A stretch of DNA of 64,000 nt from Agrypnia vestita (Eukaryota > Arthropoda > Insecta > Trichoptera > Phryganeidae): positions 124,001 to 188,000 of the forward strand of contig JADDOH010005162.1 in NCBI GenBank assembly GCA_016648135.1. Direction: 5' to 3'. Under the pieces are notes generated by a model. The model was not told the DNA's origin, searched no databases, and saw nothing but the letters and a program-made list of their open reading frames with translations. Position 1 is the stretch's first letter. Each line of letters begins with the position of its first letter. Position numbers and translations under genes: made by a program. Below, one piece after another: positions 11,601 through 24,499 of the stretch.

Positions 11601-11961
11601 ATGAGTAAGTATCTTGTATGTCAGTCGTATCTCCGTTGGATACATGTAGAAAATGCACCCAGTGCTTTTCAATTAAAATTTCATTTCAAACCTTTTGAAA
11701 GAGCCGCGTCTCTGCCGCCGTACAATAAACTTTTACAAAGTAAAAACGTTCCCGTACAGGCCTACCCAAACAAACACGACCCAACTGGGTATGTACTATT
11801 AATACTGAAAAAAAAATGCCTTTGTTGTTTTCAAAACCGAAAATTGCGAATGTTTTCACACAAAGGGCGTTCCCTTTACGGTGACAAAATGGGCTCGGAG
11901 GTACCGAGGCGAAAAGGCTTTGTTGGGCGGACCGAAAAAAAATTGAGAAAAAATTACAAAG

Positions 11962-12030
11962 GTGTCGTACGGTGTCCCGCAAGGATCTGAACTCGGCCCC
12001 GACATGTGTGACGATACCTTTATAAATGGG
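11962..12030 (+). pseudogene. reverse transcriptase motif relic (GVPQGS)
   Basis: The frame reads SYGVPQGSELGP, the highly conserved reverse-transcriptase motif of non-LTR retrotransposons (GVPQGSxLGP). The following residues lose similarity at once. A very small piece of a LINE RT domain; the longer overlapping ORF at 11601-11990 is in a different frame and not supported. Confidence 0.6.
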
Positions 12031-12199
12031 CAATTATCACTTTTGAAATGTGTATTTAAAAGTAAATATATCAATGTTATTTGTATCTCCAATTTGACAG
12101 CTTTCATCATTTGTCAAAAGGACGACTTCCGATTTTTCTTTTTGTTAAAAATTTTAAACATCATATTTTTCAGCTCATAATTTATAATTATGGATTTAT

Positions 12200-13080
12200 T
12201 GTATACGAAGATGCATCGGTCGTCATCGAAGTAATCAACGTTGCTTAGTAAAAGTTAATTATTTGTTTGAATTAGTAATTGTCTTACCACAAAGATACAT
12301 AATTTCTAACGAAATAGCGTTTTCATGCCTTAATCTTAATTAGAATTAGAATAAAATATTATTTTTTGTAGTTGAGCCCTCGTTTTTCATATATAGTTTT
12401 ATAAATTGTGTTTCTGTACAATTTTATTTGGATTCCATCTAGTTGAACATCCTTTTAAAATACCAATATTTTGCAAATTTAATATATGTACCTACATTAC
12501 TGAATATTTTTTCATTACAGCTTATTCATTGAGTCTGTAGAGAATTCTCCAAAAATTGTCGGCGATCTCCTTTGCCAAACACATTACTTGACAATGGTTT
12601 GTGTGTAACTGTTAATGGAGATGTCAGTAAAAAAAATGCATAGAAATATTAGCCAGGCGAATGAACGTACTTCCTGTTTTAATCTACCTGTAGGTTTTCC
12701 AGTGAACATCACATTGATATGTTTCATAATTTATTGGTAATAATCGATGGACGGTTGAGTTTTGAGTTAATTAAAAATTCTTTTATTTATTTTAACCTTT
12801 TGATTTAAGATTAGATACTGGCTGCAGTTAGCTTGAATCTTAACCATGACAAGTTAACCTTAATTAAACGTGGTAACAATTGACGGACTCACAATGACAA
12901 CAAAAGATTTTGCATTATTATGTTTATTTTTTTAACACAAAAAGATGCAATTATGATGCAGTACTCTATAGTTTCAATGAAGTTATATTTAGTAGAGCAA
13001 AAAAGGTGTAGAAAGAGAGGAAAAAAAGATTAAGAATATTATATTCTTCTTTTCTAACCATTCTACCATTCTAGTTTCGT
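12200..13080. other. AT-rich noncoding stretch
   Basis: No ORF, structured repeat or family resemblance was recognised here. Confidence 0.5.
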
Positions 13081-13084
13081 TCAC

Positions 13085-13342
13085 TTTGATACATATTCTC
13101 ATCAAACATAATAATTCCGTTTTCTTCGTATAATGTCCGTAATTTTGTTCGAATTTACGACCAAAAAAATAAATTAAATGACCGGCGATGGGGCTTGAAC
13201 AGCCAACCTGAACCGGCCGCTGAACGCATGTTGCTACCGCCGCCTCTCCGTGGACCGTCAAATAGATACTATAAATATATGCTACGGGTTAGCAAAGTCG
13301 CGAACCAATGTTCCGTCATTTTCACGGGTTGCAGCTACTGCC
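13085..13342 (-). mobile_element. tRNA-derived SINE, family B copy 1
   Basis: On the minus strand it opens GTAGCTGCAACCCGTGAAAA, continues TGACGGAACATTGGTTCGCG, has a tRNA-like part with the B-box-like GTTCAAGCCCC, and ends with a GGAATTATTATGTTTGATGA block. The same order occurs at 43171-43335, and the tail block also at about 33145, where it is joined to a GACGGACGGA run. Confidence 0.65.
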
Positions 13343-14547
13343 TACAAATTAATTGAATTTTATTTTTTATTTAATTTTTTAATTTATTAGGTCATTTAAA
13401 ATAATAATTAATTGAAGAAGAATTATTCAAGCTTTTGACATTACCGTCCTCTTGGTATATAGACAATATCTTGCCTTTGTATTTCTTTTGCTTCTAATAC
13501 GTGCATCGTAAATTTTTCTTATGTAAACTACTACACGCTAAACCACCTCAGATTCTTTTTTTTAGTTTTTTTTGTACCAGAAACTTATTTTATTAGATGG
13601 AAAAACAAATAAAATCTAAAAGAAAATCATTCAAGTGTTACTTAACATCCACATACATGTTCCCATACAATTCTCATTATTGAGAATATATATATAATTC
13701 GCCCACAAATCAAACATTTTCTTTCTACAAAAATAAATATTTGAAATAAATTATTATTTATATTATACATATTAATTATATATTCGAATAACAAAAATAT
13801 GCACAAAAAAATTAGCGGTACTTCTAGTTTCGTTAAATTGTGTATATTAGAATTAAACATATGCAGTGCTGTAACGTAACTTATATATCTTTATATCAAT
13901 GTCCATTAATGTTAAGACACATCATATATTAAGTTGTAGATTGGTAATAGAAACGTAAGAGAACATGATTGTATATACATTGATAATAGTTTAGATTAGA
14001 TATACAAAGAAGAAACCGAAATGATTCATGATGGAACATCTATTAACATATCAATCATGTTATATTTCGATTAATTGGCAAAAATCCGGCTCGAAGGACC
14101 GACAATAAAAAAATGACGGCGACTGCAAAGATTTTTTGAAAATCTCAAAGCATCATTCACGTGGATCCCTTACAATGCCCTTTTTGAAGGTCCGCACAAT
14201 CCTTTCTGAAGGCTCTGCCCTTTCGTCCCGGTCCATCTTTATTATTGTGGGGGTGAGCTCAGAATGGAAGAGGCCTGTGGGTACCGGGATATTTGCTCAG
14301 GCCCCCGGGGATTATTTTCGCACAATAACGTCTGCAGTTTTCAGCTGCGCAATCAAAACTATAATATAAAATATATTTTATAAGGAAGAAACGTTTTTTT
14401 TGTTGTTGTTTTTGCAACGTTTCGTACAACTAGTATATATTTTGTTTACTAAAATAGTACAAATTTTTTCTCTTTTAATTTTCAATGCACGTCCGACCAA
14501 TTATTATGTTATGTGATTACGAATGCAACCTCATTAGACTTTTCAAA

Positions 14548-14751
14548 CTAAGACAGCTAGACCTCTTTCCATTTAAGAAAGACAATCGTATTAGTGTGTG
14601 TAAGCCGTGCATATGACGCTCATTGTTTCGTTGTGTTGGTGTTTACGTGTATAAACATCAATACAACGAAACAGTGTGCGTTGTACGCAAGACTTACATA
14701 TACTAATTCGATTATCTTTCTTAAATGGAAAGAGGTCTACCTAGTGTCAGT
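14548..14751. repeat. foldback repeat
   Basis: GCTAGACCTCTTTCCATTTA (left) and its complement near 14725 (right) begin long imperfect arms, about 95 bases each. They meet at TTTACGTGTATAAAC around 14650 and include GTTTCGTTGT/ACAACGAAAC pairs. No coding function is likely although a short ORF runs through. Confidence 0.7.
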
Positions 14752-15788
14752 CTATATTCGTGAATGTGTCTTAGATAGTGATACTGTTTTTGAGGAGTTT
14801 TTGAGGAGAAATAACTTAATTTTATTGTTATCTTAAAACACAGAAGAGTTAAATAGCATTATAAATGTTTAAATTATCATTACTTTTTTCAGAATCTTCC
14901 AATTATTTCATGGAAAATGATCATATTTTACATATAAATAAATAGAGTTCATCTTAAATTCGATAATTTGGTATCATTAAAATAAGTAAAGCATGTGAAA
15001 ATATCATAATATGCAAACATAATTTAATTTGGGATATTATTCACTAAACCTAACCTAAATTTTAGTTACATATTTTCATTTCCGAAACAGGTTGATTTTA
15101 ATATAAAAAAGTAATCGTAATGTTTTGGAGTGAATACGAAAAATAATAATTGGTCCTATTTCAGTAATAAATTTCTTTATTATACATACTTCTTCTGAAT
15201 CATATTACAAATAATTTGCCTTACCTGTATATACATCTATACACCCACCACCGACATTTCTTAACGTCTATCTTACACGCTTCATAAATCTTTCTCTTTG
15301 CATCAATACGTTCCGCACCGATCAAACCGAAAATTCGCACAAAAATACTTACAATTTGTTACAATTTCTTCCGAACCAAAAATTCAGCCTGTCGCGGTGA
15401 TGGCTTGTACAAACGATGTTTATTTTCGCATCATCTTGTATTGTCAGTGCGTGTCTATTTACAATTGGGACATACTCGTATTGTCATCCCCGCTGACACA
15501 GGCTCCCTTTTATGACATGGACAATGATCCATCGCTAAATAAACACACCAAGCGTATACATGTGTGTTTTCTGTAAAATATTTATATTTTCTCAGAGATT
15601 CTTGAGAAAAATCAATTTTTTTTATAAATATTTCTAAAATTTCAAAGAATGCAAATTCTTTGTGGCTTGAAATAATAATAAACATAAATATATATTATTT
15701 GTTTTTGAGATATTTCTCTTTATATATATTTATAACATACAATCTACAATGTTACCAGCACAGTATAAACTATAATTAGTAAAAATAT

Positions 15789-15855
15789 CCTTTGTTTTCA
15801 CCACTATATATTGAAAATATCAACATGTTTCAGGGCCAATGGTCCCTCCGTCAGG
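15789..15855 (-). repeat. element end with hammerhead-like motif
   Basis: TTTGTTTTCACCACTATATA at about 15790 is identical to the inner arm of the perfect palindrome at 61657-61734. Next to it on the minus strand is CTGACGG-AGGG(A)CC-ATT-GGCCCT-GAAACATG, a hairpin between a CTGACG and a GAAAC sequence. The two belong to one decayed element. Confidence 0.5.
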
Positions 15856-15859
15856 ATAC

Positions 15860-17800
15860 AATATAAATAACAAATAAAAAATCGAAGCATAGACACTAAA
15901 ACATAAAAAATAATGTATGGGAAATGAATAAATAACAAGTAATCATGAAAACAAATTTAAAAGGTGGACGGTCTAACCGAAGTCTGATTTGAAAGAAAAA
16001 TGATATTTTAACAGACTATACGGTTTAATTAATTCGAATTCTGGAATATGAGATATATTTTTTTTTGAATATTTTTATATTAATTACAGTGAAATTTTCT
16101 TAGTACGCATGTAAAATTTAATTTAAAAAATCGATGTTTTAATGGTTTTATGGATACTGCAATATAGGAAACAGAACATTTAATTTTTGTCTTTTTTAAA
16201 ACGACATATTTAACAACTTGACGTAAAATATTAATGTCTGAATAGCACCACTTCTTTTTCAAACTTTAAACAATCAATTTGTAAATAAAATATATAGTCT
16301 TTCTAGAATATAGAGATTAAGTGTATCAAAGATAACTCTACTGTATGAAAACTAAAATAATGTTTCGGGATTATAAATTATTTGTTATAACAATATTTAT
16401 AATAATGTATAATAATTGTTCATATTTTTTTAAGGAAATGCTTCAAAGGTAAATGAATCCATCAAAATAAAATTCATTAAAAGCCTGTCTAGCTATGGGT
16501 TTTGCAAAATGATTTAATAAGTTTACGTTAAATTTTAGCAAATACGAAAATCGTGTACTGGGGCCTCTTAATTGAGTTAACAGTTGGAAAGGGAGTCTTT
16601 GAGCAATAGAATAGTAGCGGATATATTTTCAAAATACTACACGTTCAGGCACAACACAAGCCATACACACACTGTGGTTATAAATTTACCATGTATTTAA
16701 TTATAATAACATTATTTCAATGATTCTGGGCTGAACCGCCCACGCAAAACCACAACCGTGTTCATGAACGCACAATAGTGATTCGTTCAATTAACGTACA
16801 AGTATTTTCCGAACATCAAAGTGGAGCTAATTCCACACAGTTCTGTGAACAACAGCGAGGTCGGATTAATTACCCAACAATGGTATGTTATGAAACAATA
16901 TTTATTTTATAAAACCACGATACTGTATTTAATTTATTTAGTTTAGAGAAGCTAGTTTAATATCAGCATCCAATTAGGAATTTTTCCAGAAATTTTTTAC
17001 CCCTCCAATTCACGTTTTAATTTAAAACAATCAGATTTTTTAATTTAGGAAAAGTTACCAGTAAATCTTAAATGAACATACCAGAGATAAAATTATAAAG
17101 TTTCCACTGAAGATTAATGATTAATTATTAATGATGTAAGCAGTGACAATATGAGATAATTTATAGTTTCAAAATATATTGAGAAGAGAAGAGGAGAAGA
17201 GAAGAGTATACAATATATATATATATATGTTAGGATAGGACGTAGGATTACGATAAAGGAAAGAAAGGTAGGAGTATACAGGAATATGAAATGAGTTATT
17301 AAAAATAAAAAAGGCGATGTTTACATTTAGCAAACGTACCTACATTAAATTGAATGAACACTTCAAACAAAATGTATAGAAATTGGAACATAGTAAATGC
17401 CCATGAAATACAAATAAACAAAAAAAAATATAAAGTAGAAAGAAAATACGTAGTAACAGCATAATATAAAAAGATAAATAAAATAGAAAGTAGAAAGCAA
17501 GTATGTATATAGCAATATTTATTGTTTCAGAGTTAAGTTTGTAAAACTTCATAATCACACATAGGTATGGATATTGTATATATTTATATTTTAGATTGAT
17601 AATGCCCCTCATAAGACGAAACGCGTCTGAGAAAATTAAAAAGGTAGAACTTAAACAATTCTTTTTATTCCATATGTGTACATAGCAATAGTAAAAGCTT
17701 AAAAAAGCATAATATTATAGTTGAATTTGAGTTGAATTTTAATACATATGGCGTTTTGTAAATTATCTAGCTAACTAATTAAGGTTTATGCTGCTTTCCA
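15860..17800. other. AT-rich noncoding stretch
   Basis: No recognisable element apart from a short TA run near 17213. ORFs are short and AT-biased. Confidence 0.5.
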
Positions 17801-17804
17801 ACAA

Positions 17805-18240
17805 GGCTAGGAAGAGAGGACAAAACGTCACACTCGTCTATTCTGACACACCTTTTATAACTCCTACACGTTTACACATTTTTTCATGCACGCTCTTCGA
17901 TTGTTGAAGCTTTCAATAGAACCATCCTTCAATATTTGGTTTATCTGATCGTGCAGTTTTAGGTCTCCAGTGGACGCCTCATTTTTTTACTGTCCTTTTC
18001 TCGCTTATTCGTTCCATATGGCCAAACCAGCCCGAAGATCCTTTATCAGCCAGCATTACGTACAGTCAATTCTATTTTTTCATTATTTAGTAGGTATATC
18101 GTGCAAATATTTTCACATACGCGCCTAAGGAAACGCATTTCAACTGCATTCAGTCTACTTTCATTCTTTTTTTGCTTTCCGGCTTCACTTCCATTCATTA
18201 GAGTTGGCACCAGAACTCCATTATATGTAGCTGGTCTCAA
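17805..18240 (-). pseudogene. LINE 3'-end relic (GHVERM-type family)
   Basis: The minus strand reads YNGVLVPTLMNGSE and QKKNESRLNAVEMRFLRRVC, then after stops SGWFGHMERISEKR. This block order (VPTLMYGSE, VEMR.LRR, W.GHVERM) is the C-terminus of a common insect LINE polyprotein. Several stops and shifts show it is dead. Related pieces are at 5573, 20885, 36590, 41430 and 56925. Confidence 0.82.
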
Positions 18241-18429
18241 TTCGTGTGTCAGATTCCATAATTACGTACACAGCACCATTTACCTTGTTTCCTATAGTCA
18301 ATCTCTCCTTTCTTTATCGTTCTCAACCTTGCCGGCCTTAGTAAACATACTTCACACATATCCCACTATATTAAAACAGACTTATCCACAATTAATATTT
18401 TTATAGATAGTTCATCGTTGGTAGATGAT

Positions 18430-19145
18430 TTTTCTTTCTACTTCCTTTATTCGTGGCGTCTGCTTGCTTGCTTGCCGTCGAAAAAAGTTTGGATCGATTT
18501 TTTTTTTGATAACCCTTTTCCCGTGATCCAATCGAACTGAAACTTTGCAAGCAGACTCGTGGCGACGATCACGAAGATTCATCAAATTTTCATTAAAAAA
18601 ATAATAATCATAGTATAATTTTGGATTTTTCAAATTTTTAATGGTTTTTTAATACAAGTTCTATGGAGATTCCGACGCATATGGTAGACACTAAACCCGA
18701 AAATGAGAAAGGGAGTATTGTAAAAACTTGGTTTTTATGGGTTACCTTTATACTCCCTATATTACCTATTAACTCGTGGCGTCTGCTTGCTTGATGAAAA
18801 ATTTTTGGATCGATTTTTACCCCTTTTCCCGTGATCCAATCGAGCTGAAACTTTGTAAGCAGACTCGTTGCGATGATCAAGAAGATCTATCAAATTTTCG
18901 TTAAACAAATACATTTTTGGATTTTTTGAAATTTTTAATGGTTTTTTCATACAACTCACTAAGTTATATGAAAATATATCAACGCGTCTGGTAGACACGG
19001 AACCTGATTATAGTATAATTTTGGATTTTTGGAAATTTTTTATTACTCCCTTTCGTAGCGTCGCTCGACATAAGCGCCAAACCAGTTTCCACTAGTAAAT
19101 GAGAAAGGGAATATAATAAAATCTTGGTTTTTATGGGTTACTTTT
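18430..19145 (-). mobile_element. tandem pair of ACTCCCTTT-ended elements
   Basis: Two adjacent copies (about 18430-18756 and 18757-19145) each contain CGTGGCGTCTGCTTGCTTG, a TTCCCGTGATCCAATCGA block, and an end AATGAGAAAGGGA followed by a TTGGTTTTTATGGGTTAC block. Single copies in the opposite orientation are at 35000-35534 and 47167-47460, where ACTCCCTTTCT and AAAGGGAGTAA form the inverted ends. No transposase frame is present. Confidence 0.7.
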
Positions 19146-19189
19146 TTAAATTTTAAATTAAAATTTTGCAACAAATTTTATTAAAGTAA

Positions 19190-20880
19190 ATATAGCTTCT
19201 GGCATTGTTGTTGCCGCGCATGAAACAAAGTTGATCATTTTCGGCACAGCCCGTCAATCCTGCGGGGATGAAATGGACCAAAGTAAACGCGCCATCTCCT
19301 GATACGCTGTATTTTAAAATCCTCCTACTCCCATCCCCCTTTTTCCTTGCTTCTGCCACCTTCAGAAGCATCCCCACCGCTCGCTAATCCGCCAAACCGA
19401 CACTTTCGCCTACCCGCGGCGTTAATCAAAGTGTAGATAGAACATTAGCATACTAACCCCTTCTTGCCGCCGATAAAAGGCTCCATCACCGTAAGAACGG
19501 ATAAAATATGTTCCACAATGTCCTCTGCAACATTCTTAAAGGCGAATATATTGTTAATAGATATTTTAATTAAAAAGTTCGAAGAAAGTTCGAATCAGAG
19601 CGAATTAAAATCAGCCAGTGATAAACTACCCGAGTAAGTTCTTCCGTGCAGAATATTTTCGGTAGTGCTCAGTGCGATAGAAACGGCGTAATATAAAGTG
19701 TTTCACAAAAGATTTGAGAGACGACTAGTGCGAAAAGAAAAGACTAAAAATGATTTATATACAGGTTTGGATAGCTCAATACGGCATTTGTATATAAGCG
19801 ATATATTTTTCTTATAATTTCAATGTTTTTCTAACTCACATCACGGTCATCACCGTTAAGTTAACTCTTAAACTAAAATACGTGGTTCAAATTTATAAAT
19901 TCTTGGCAATAAAAAAAATTAAAACATTCATGTGGTATGGATGCATTATGTAACTTTTTAATTCTACTGTTACTATACGATAATAATCTTGTTAAAAAAT
20001 CTAAGGGGGTCGAACATTTCTACGCCTCAGATAATACTTTTTGACTTTTACTTCATGGTTTATCAAATTCATAGAACATAGAACCAACATATAAAAAAAT
20101 AAATACTGTTTTTAGTAGATTTTGACATTTTGTATAAAGAATTCAACCTATAAAATGTATCATATTTTCGTAAATATATATATTTTTTCTTATAATTTAC
20201 ATTTAAAAACACCTCTACAATGAGCCCTATGCAAAAAATATGCAAGAATAAATAATATATCGACGTACTAGATGTTTGCAGGTTCAAATCTTTAGAAGCC
20301 GTTTTCTCAGTTCCATGTTTTTTTAGGTTGTATGCTTTCTGCAGAACTACGCCCAGTTAAGCTTGTGTCTAATAACGTAGAATAGTTATGATGATCTAAC
20401 GTGTTAGCCAACGTCAGTTGAACAGATTTGACACGAGAAAAAGATGACGAGGCGTATCTACATGCTACAAAGTTTGTTATTCAAAATTTTGTAAAATATT
20501 CATCAGAATTATGGAAGCCTCCCTTAACTCGACTCTGCGCCGACGCTTAAGGGTAGCAGAATACAGCCGTCCGGGTGGACACCCAGCCACCCACCACCCC
20601 CCACTCATCACCACCCGCTGCCCGCGGGCTGCCAGAGTGTTTGGAAGTGGCCGAAGAGAATAACAATTGGGGTGTGAAAGTGAAACACTGTGTTGTTGTT
20701 GTTTATGCACTCTCTGCTGTGAGGGGATGATTTTCGCGTGCGTTTGCGAACAGACACCACAAGAACGAGTGTACTATTTCAATTTACTTATGTTTTTTTA
20801 AACAAATGCCAATAATAGTTGTTTTATTGAATGTGGCTTACAATATATTTTTACTATTTATACAAAATCTACGATAGGTA
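19190..20880. other. noncoding stretch with two moderately GC-rich patches
   Basis: GC-richer patches occur at about 19190-19500 and 20500-20650 (Pro/Arg-rich short ORFs on both strands, none convincing). The remainder is AT-rich with nothing recognised. Confidence 0.4.
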
Positions 20881-20884
20881 TCAC

Positions 20885-21205
20885 GCCATTTCTCCGCTGA
20901 CGTAGGCAGAGAGGAAAGAACCCTATATTCTTCTATCTTGTCATACCACTTTCGCTTCGACTACATTCATACACCTTCTCATACATGCTCTACGGTTGTT
21001 AAGGCCTTTAACAGGGCCATTCTCCAATACTTCTAGTACCTGATCATGTCAGGTTTTTCGCGGAGGCCCTCTATTCCTGCTGCCTTCAACACTCGCCCCA
21101 TATACTTTCTTAACCATCCTTTCCTCGCTCATACGTTCTACATGACCAAACCATCTCAGCAATCCTTTCTTTAGTCTATCTACCACACCACAGCCAGAAT
21201 TACAT
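20885..21205 (-). pseudogene. LINE 3'-end relic (GHVERM-type family)
   Basis: The minus strand carries the W-F-G-H-V-E-R-M region (complement of ACGTTCTACATGACCAAACC), the following RPR segment (complement of GTTTTTCGCGGAGGCCCTCT) and a tail matching the copies at 17805 and 41430. It is frameshifted and lacks all upstream domains. Confidence 0.7.
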
Positions 21206-21249
21206 TCACTTCTAATTTGTTCACTCTGATACTTTTACCAATCACTTTA

Positions 21250-23330
21250 ATAGATACATTTTAAATATTAAATTTAAACACATGTATTAAAAGTGAATAT
21301 ATGTGAATTATCTTCGATTGAAATACCATTTGGTAATTATGGAAAGCAACATTTTCAAAAATTTCCAAAAAAACATATCTCGGCTGAAAAAAGTGCAACT
21401 TAAAATAATACAAATTCCAAACAGCTGTGTAAATGTCACGACACCATAGCGCACCTTTTGAGCCCTTTTACTGCTATGCACAAGCGGATTTTCCGCTTTA
21501 CAATAAAGATTTCATATTAATTTAAAAGTTGTTTTCCATAATGTAACAATGAATTTAAAAAATAAAAGTTTAAATAAAGAAAATTTAGAAAAAAAAAATC
21601 CAATTTATGATTAGGTACTGATTTTTCCTTAGTTTCCCACGGTAATTCTTCATCATTGCTAGTTTTAAAATCACCCCTAAAACACTCCATTAGCCGCTGT
21701 GTTGTCTCATCCACCCCTAACCATCGAGGTTCCATCTTTAGACGAAATTACCCTCGCGAACTAGCCGACCGAAGAGGGATCTGTTTTCGAAAACACCCTC
21801 GTAGTTTCGATTCTCGAACCTTGGATAAGCTGTTTGAGTATCAAGGATTGCACTAAAAGATGTAAGTGAATGGACAGGTTCAGGTAAAGTTAAAGGACCT
21901 TAACTAATGAAGCTTGAAATTTTGGAAAATAATGTCGTGGGACGTTGCTTTGGAAGGCAAATAAAATTACTGGAAATTAATTTAGTTTAATCTATTACCA
22001 AAGAAAGTCACTGAACATGAGTTAAATTGTAGTAACGTTCGTCATTTTATAGTCGCTAAATGTCTTCCGAATATTCCACATACTTATTAATGAATTGTTC
22101 TTTAAGTCGCACTAATTAACGCTATTTCTATCGCTTAGATCAGATTAAATTCCGTTCGAAGTTCGCTGGTAGAAACTACTTTTTCCACGGATATTCTTCC
22201 CTTATTCCGTTTGCTAGTATCACACTGCTTCGCTCTGTAGTGTCACGGAGATGTCGCTTTGTTATCGTCACGAATTGAAGTGCTCACCCCATGTTGCGTG
22301 ACGCCTTTACAGGTAAATTCCTCCGAAAGGTTTGTTCTAGAGGTAACGAGAAGTCTGTAGAAAGTTCTAGGCTTTTCAGTAAAGCTTGTTAGGGCGTCAT
22401 AGAGTGTCGTAGAATCTTCAAGAAAGAGAATGCGGTCACGCCTCACTTACTCTGTGTTGCGTGCATAATATTGCGGTTGCGGGTGACTGATCTTTGCTTG
22501 ACGTTGCTTGGTCGTAATCAACATTTAACAGGTACATAGTCTCGCTACTTAGAATGTTAGAATAAACTTGGAATGTTATTACTCTACTTGGGGATTATGG
22601 TACCAAAGTTTTGAGAGTGACAATATCAAACACCCTTCCACCTTATACTGTAACTTTGGCTCATTTTGTCAGTACCTAATTAATTATACGTGTTTCCACC
22701 TAAGTAATATTTTGATTGTATTTAGTTTAATACTTCACTTGCCGATGAGGAATCTTATCAGTCTATCAAAGTAGAGTAGTGCCTACCTATAATGCACAAT
22801 AAAATTAAACTTAAGTAGAGTATTGTGTGTAATGCATTTTGAAACTCTTGTAATTGTTTAATATGTCTGGTTAGATGTTTCTGGTTAAGCTCGGTCTAAT
22901 ATAAGGGATATTTTGTAATGTACACCAAATATTCTCTTTCTTTTTTTTAAGAGACATTGCCATGTCGTAGATTTATATACTCTGCCAGGTTTTTCGTTTC
23001 TTGTTAGCTTCTGCATTTGCTACACTGCAGTAACCGGTTATTAATTTTTTCATCCTCCGTTTCTTCTGTCGATTGTTGTTCTTTCTATTGACTATTGTGT
23101 ATAATCAGATGTTTTGGGAGAAAATGCCCACCCGAACAAAGGCATCTTATTGTGTGAAAGAATAAAGGTTCAATATAATAATAATAAAAAGATTCAGTAT
23201 AAAGTGTATTATTAACAGAGTTCTAGATACCTATGACACAGCCTTTGCAGATCACGATATTTCATATTTAAGTTATGAGCAGTTTACAAAATTCCTTACG
23301 TATAAACTCGCGCGATGACATTTTTCTTCC
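21250..23330. other. AT-rich noncoding stretch
   Basis: No confident element. At 22220-22440 a moderately GC-rich sequence with GTGTCACGG and AGGGCGTCATAGAG faintly resembles the candidate LTR at 54291, too weakly to call. Confidence 0.4.
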
Positions 23331-23339
23331 CACACATGT

Positions 23340-23415
23340 GAACACACACACGAACACATAAAAATGCATACACACACGGACACATAAAAACACACAAATA
23401 CACACACTCACACAA
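23340..23415. repeat. imperfect CA-rich repeat
   Basis: Repeated ACACACACG/AACACATA units form an interrupted CA microsatellite. Confidence 0.75.
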
Positions 23416-24345
23416 ACTCACTATTTGGCATGTTTGATTTTTCTTATTTTTTTATCGATCCTGGTATAATATTCTTGTATTATGTGTTTTCTTGTAATTG
23501 GCCCAAGACCCTGTACATCAATTTTTTTTTCAAGATTTATTAATTATATGGCTGTAAGAAAACCAATAAATGAAAATAAAAAATATTATTAGATTAAATT
23601 TATATTTATTTTGTAAAATTCTCCGTTCGCTGTGAATGCTTGTTTTGTTACAGCTAATTTTATAGATGGTACAAATATTATTTTTCTACTTCACTGTCGA
23701 TCAATTTACCTACAAATCTTCAAGTATTCTGCAACACTGCCTAAAATCTTGAAACATTTATTTCGTTCCTATTTTTGTCCGTACACTCCCCTGTTGTTTT
23801 CTTAAACTTCCACTCAGTGATAGGAATTTAATTCACATTTTTCACGCGTCGCCGGCAGGGGTCGCCGAGTCGAGGGGAGGACAGATAATGGAAAATGTAT
23901 TTGGGCAGCCCTGCCCAATTTTAATGTCCAAGTTTTCCAATCGCTACTAAAGTAATTTTGTCAATTTCACAGAGGGATTAAATGTTCAATAAATTGTATC
24001 CATTTTCCACCAATTTAAGGGTACACTTTTCTTCAGATTTAATCATAATTTTGCATAGTCACTCTTTAGGATCCTGAAAAATACATGCCTGTATTTTTAT
24101 AAAGAGTAAAAGCTGTGAGTAAAAGCAATAAAAACAATGCTGATACCGCCTTTTTTCAAAATATATTAATTTGATCTTTCTCTTCAGCAGGCTTACTTTC
24201 AATTTCAATTTCTCTTAAAATTGATTTATTATCGTATTTACTAATTATGTTAAAAATCAATTAGGTATTATTTATATAAGCTCTCCTTATTAAGGAAATC
24301 CTCTACTAAGTTTTTTTTTAACATTCTTTTAATTATCAAAATATC

Positions 24346-24347
24346 GA

Positions 24348-24386
<39 letters not shown>
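24346..24386. repeat. (AAT)n microsatellite
   Basis: About 13 uninterrupted AAT triplets. The ORF reading through it as poly-Leu on the minus strand is an artefact. Confidence 0.95.
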
Positions 24387-24389
<3 letters not shown>

Positions 24390-24499
24390 GAGGATTGAAG
24401 GAATCCTTCAATTTTTATACAGCAGATGGCGCTGTACTCGGTTTTTTGGTTCGTGTCGATGGTAAAAGATTTACGTTTTTTGTAAGTTATTATATACTT

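Noticed and set aside
11601..11990. 129-codon + ORF and overlapping 115-codon - ORF
   Set aside because: No recognisable domain; the only RT signature (GVPQGSELGP) is in a different frame just downstream.
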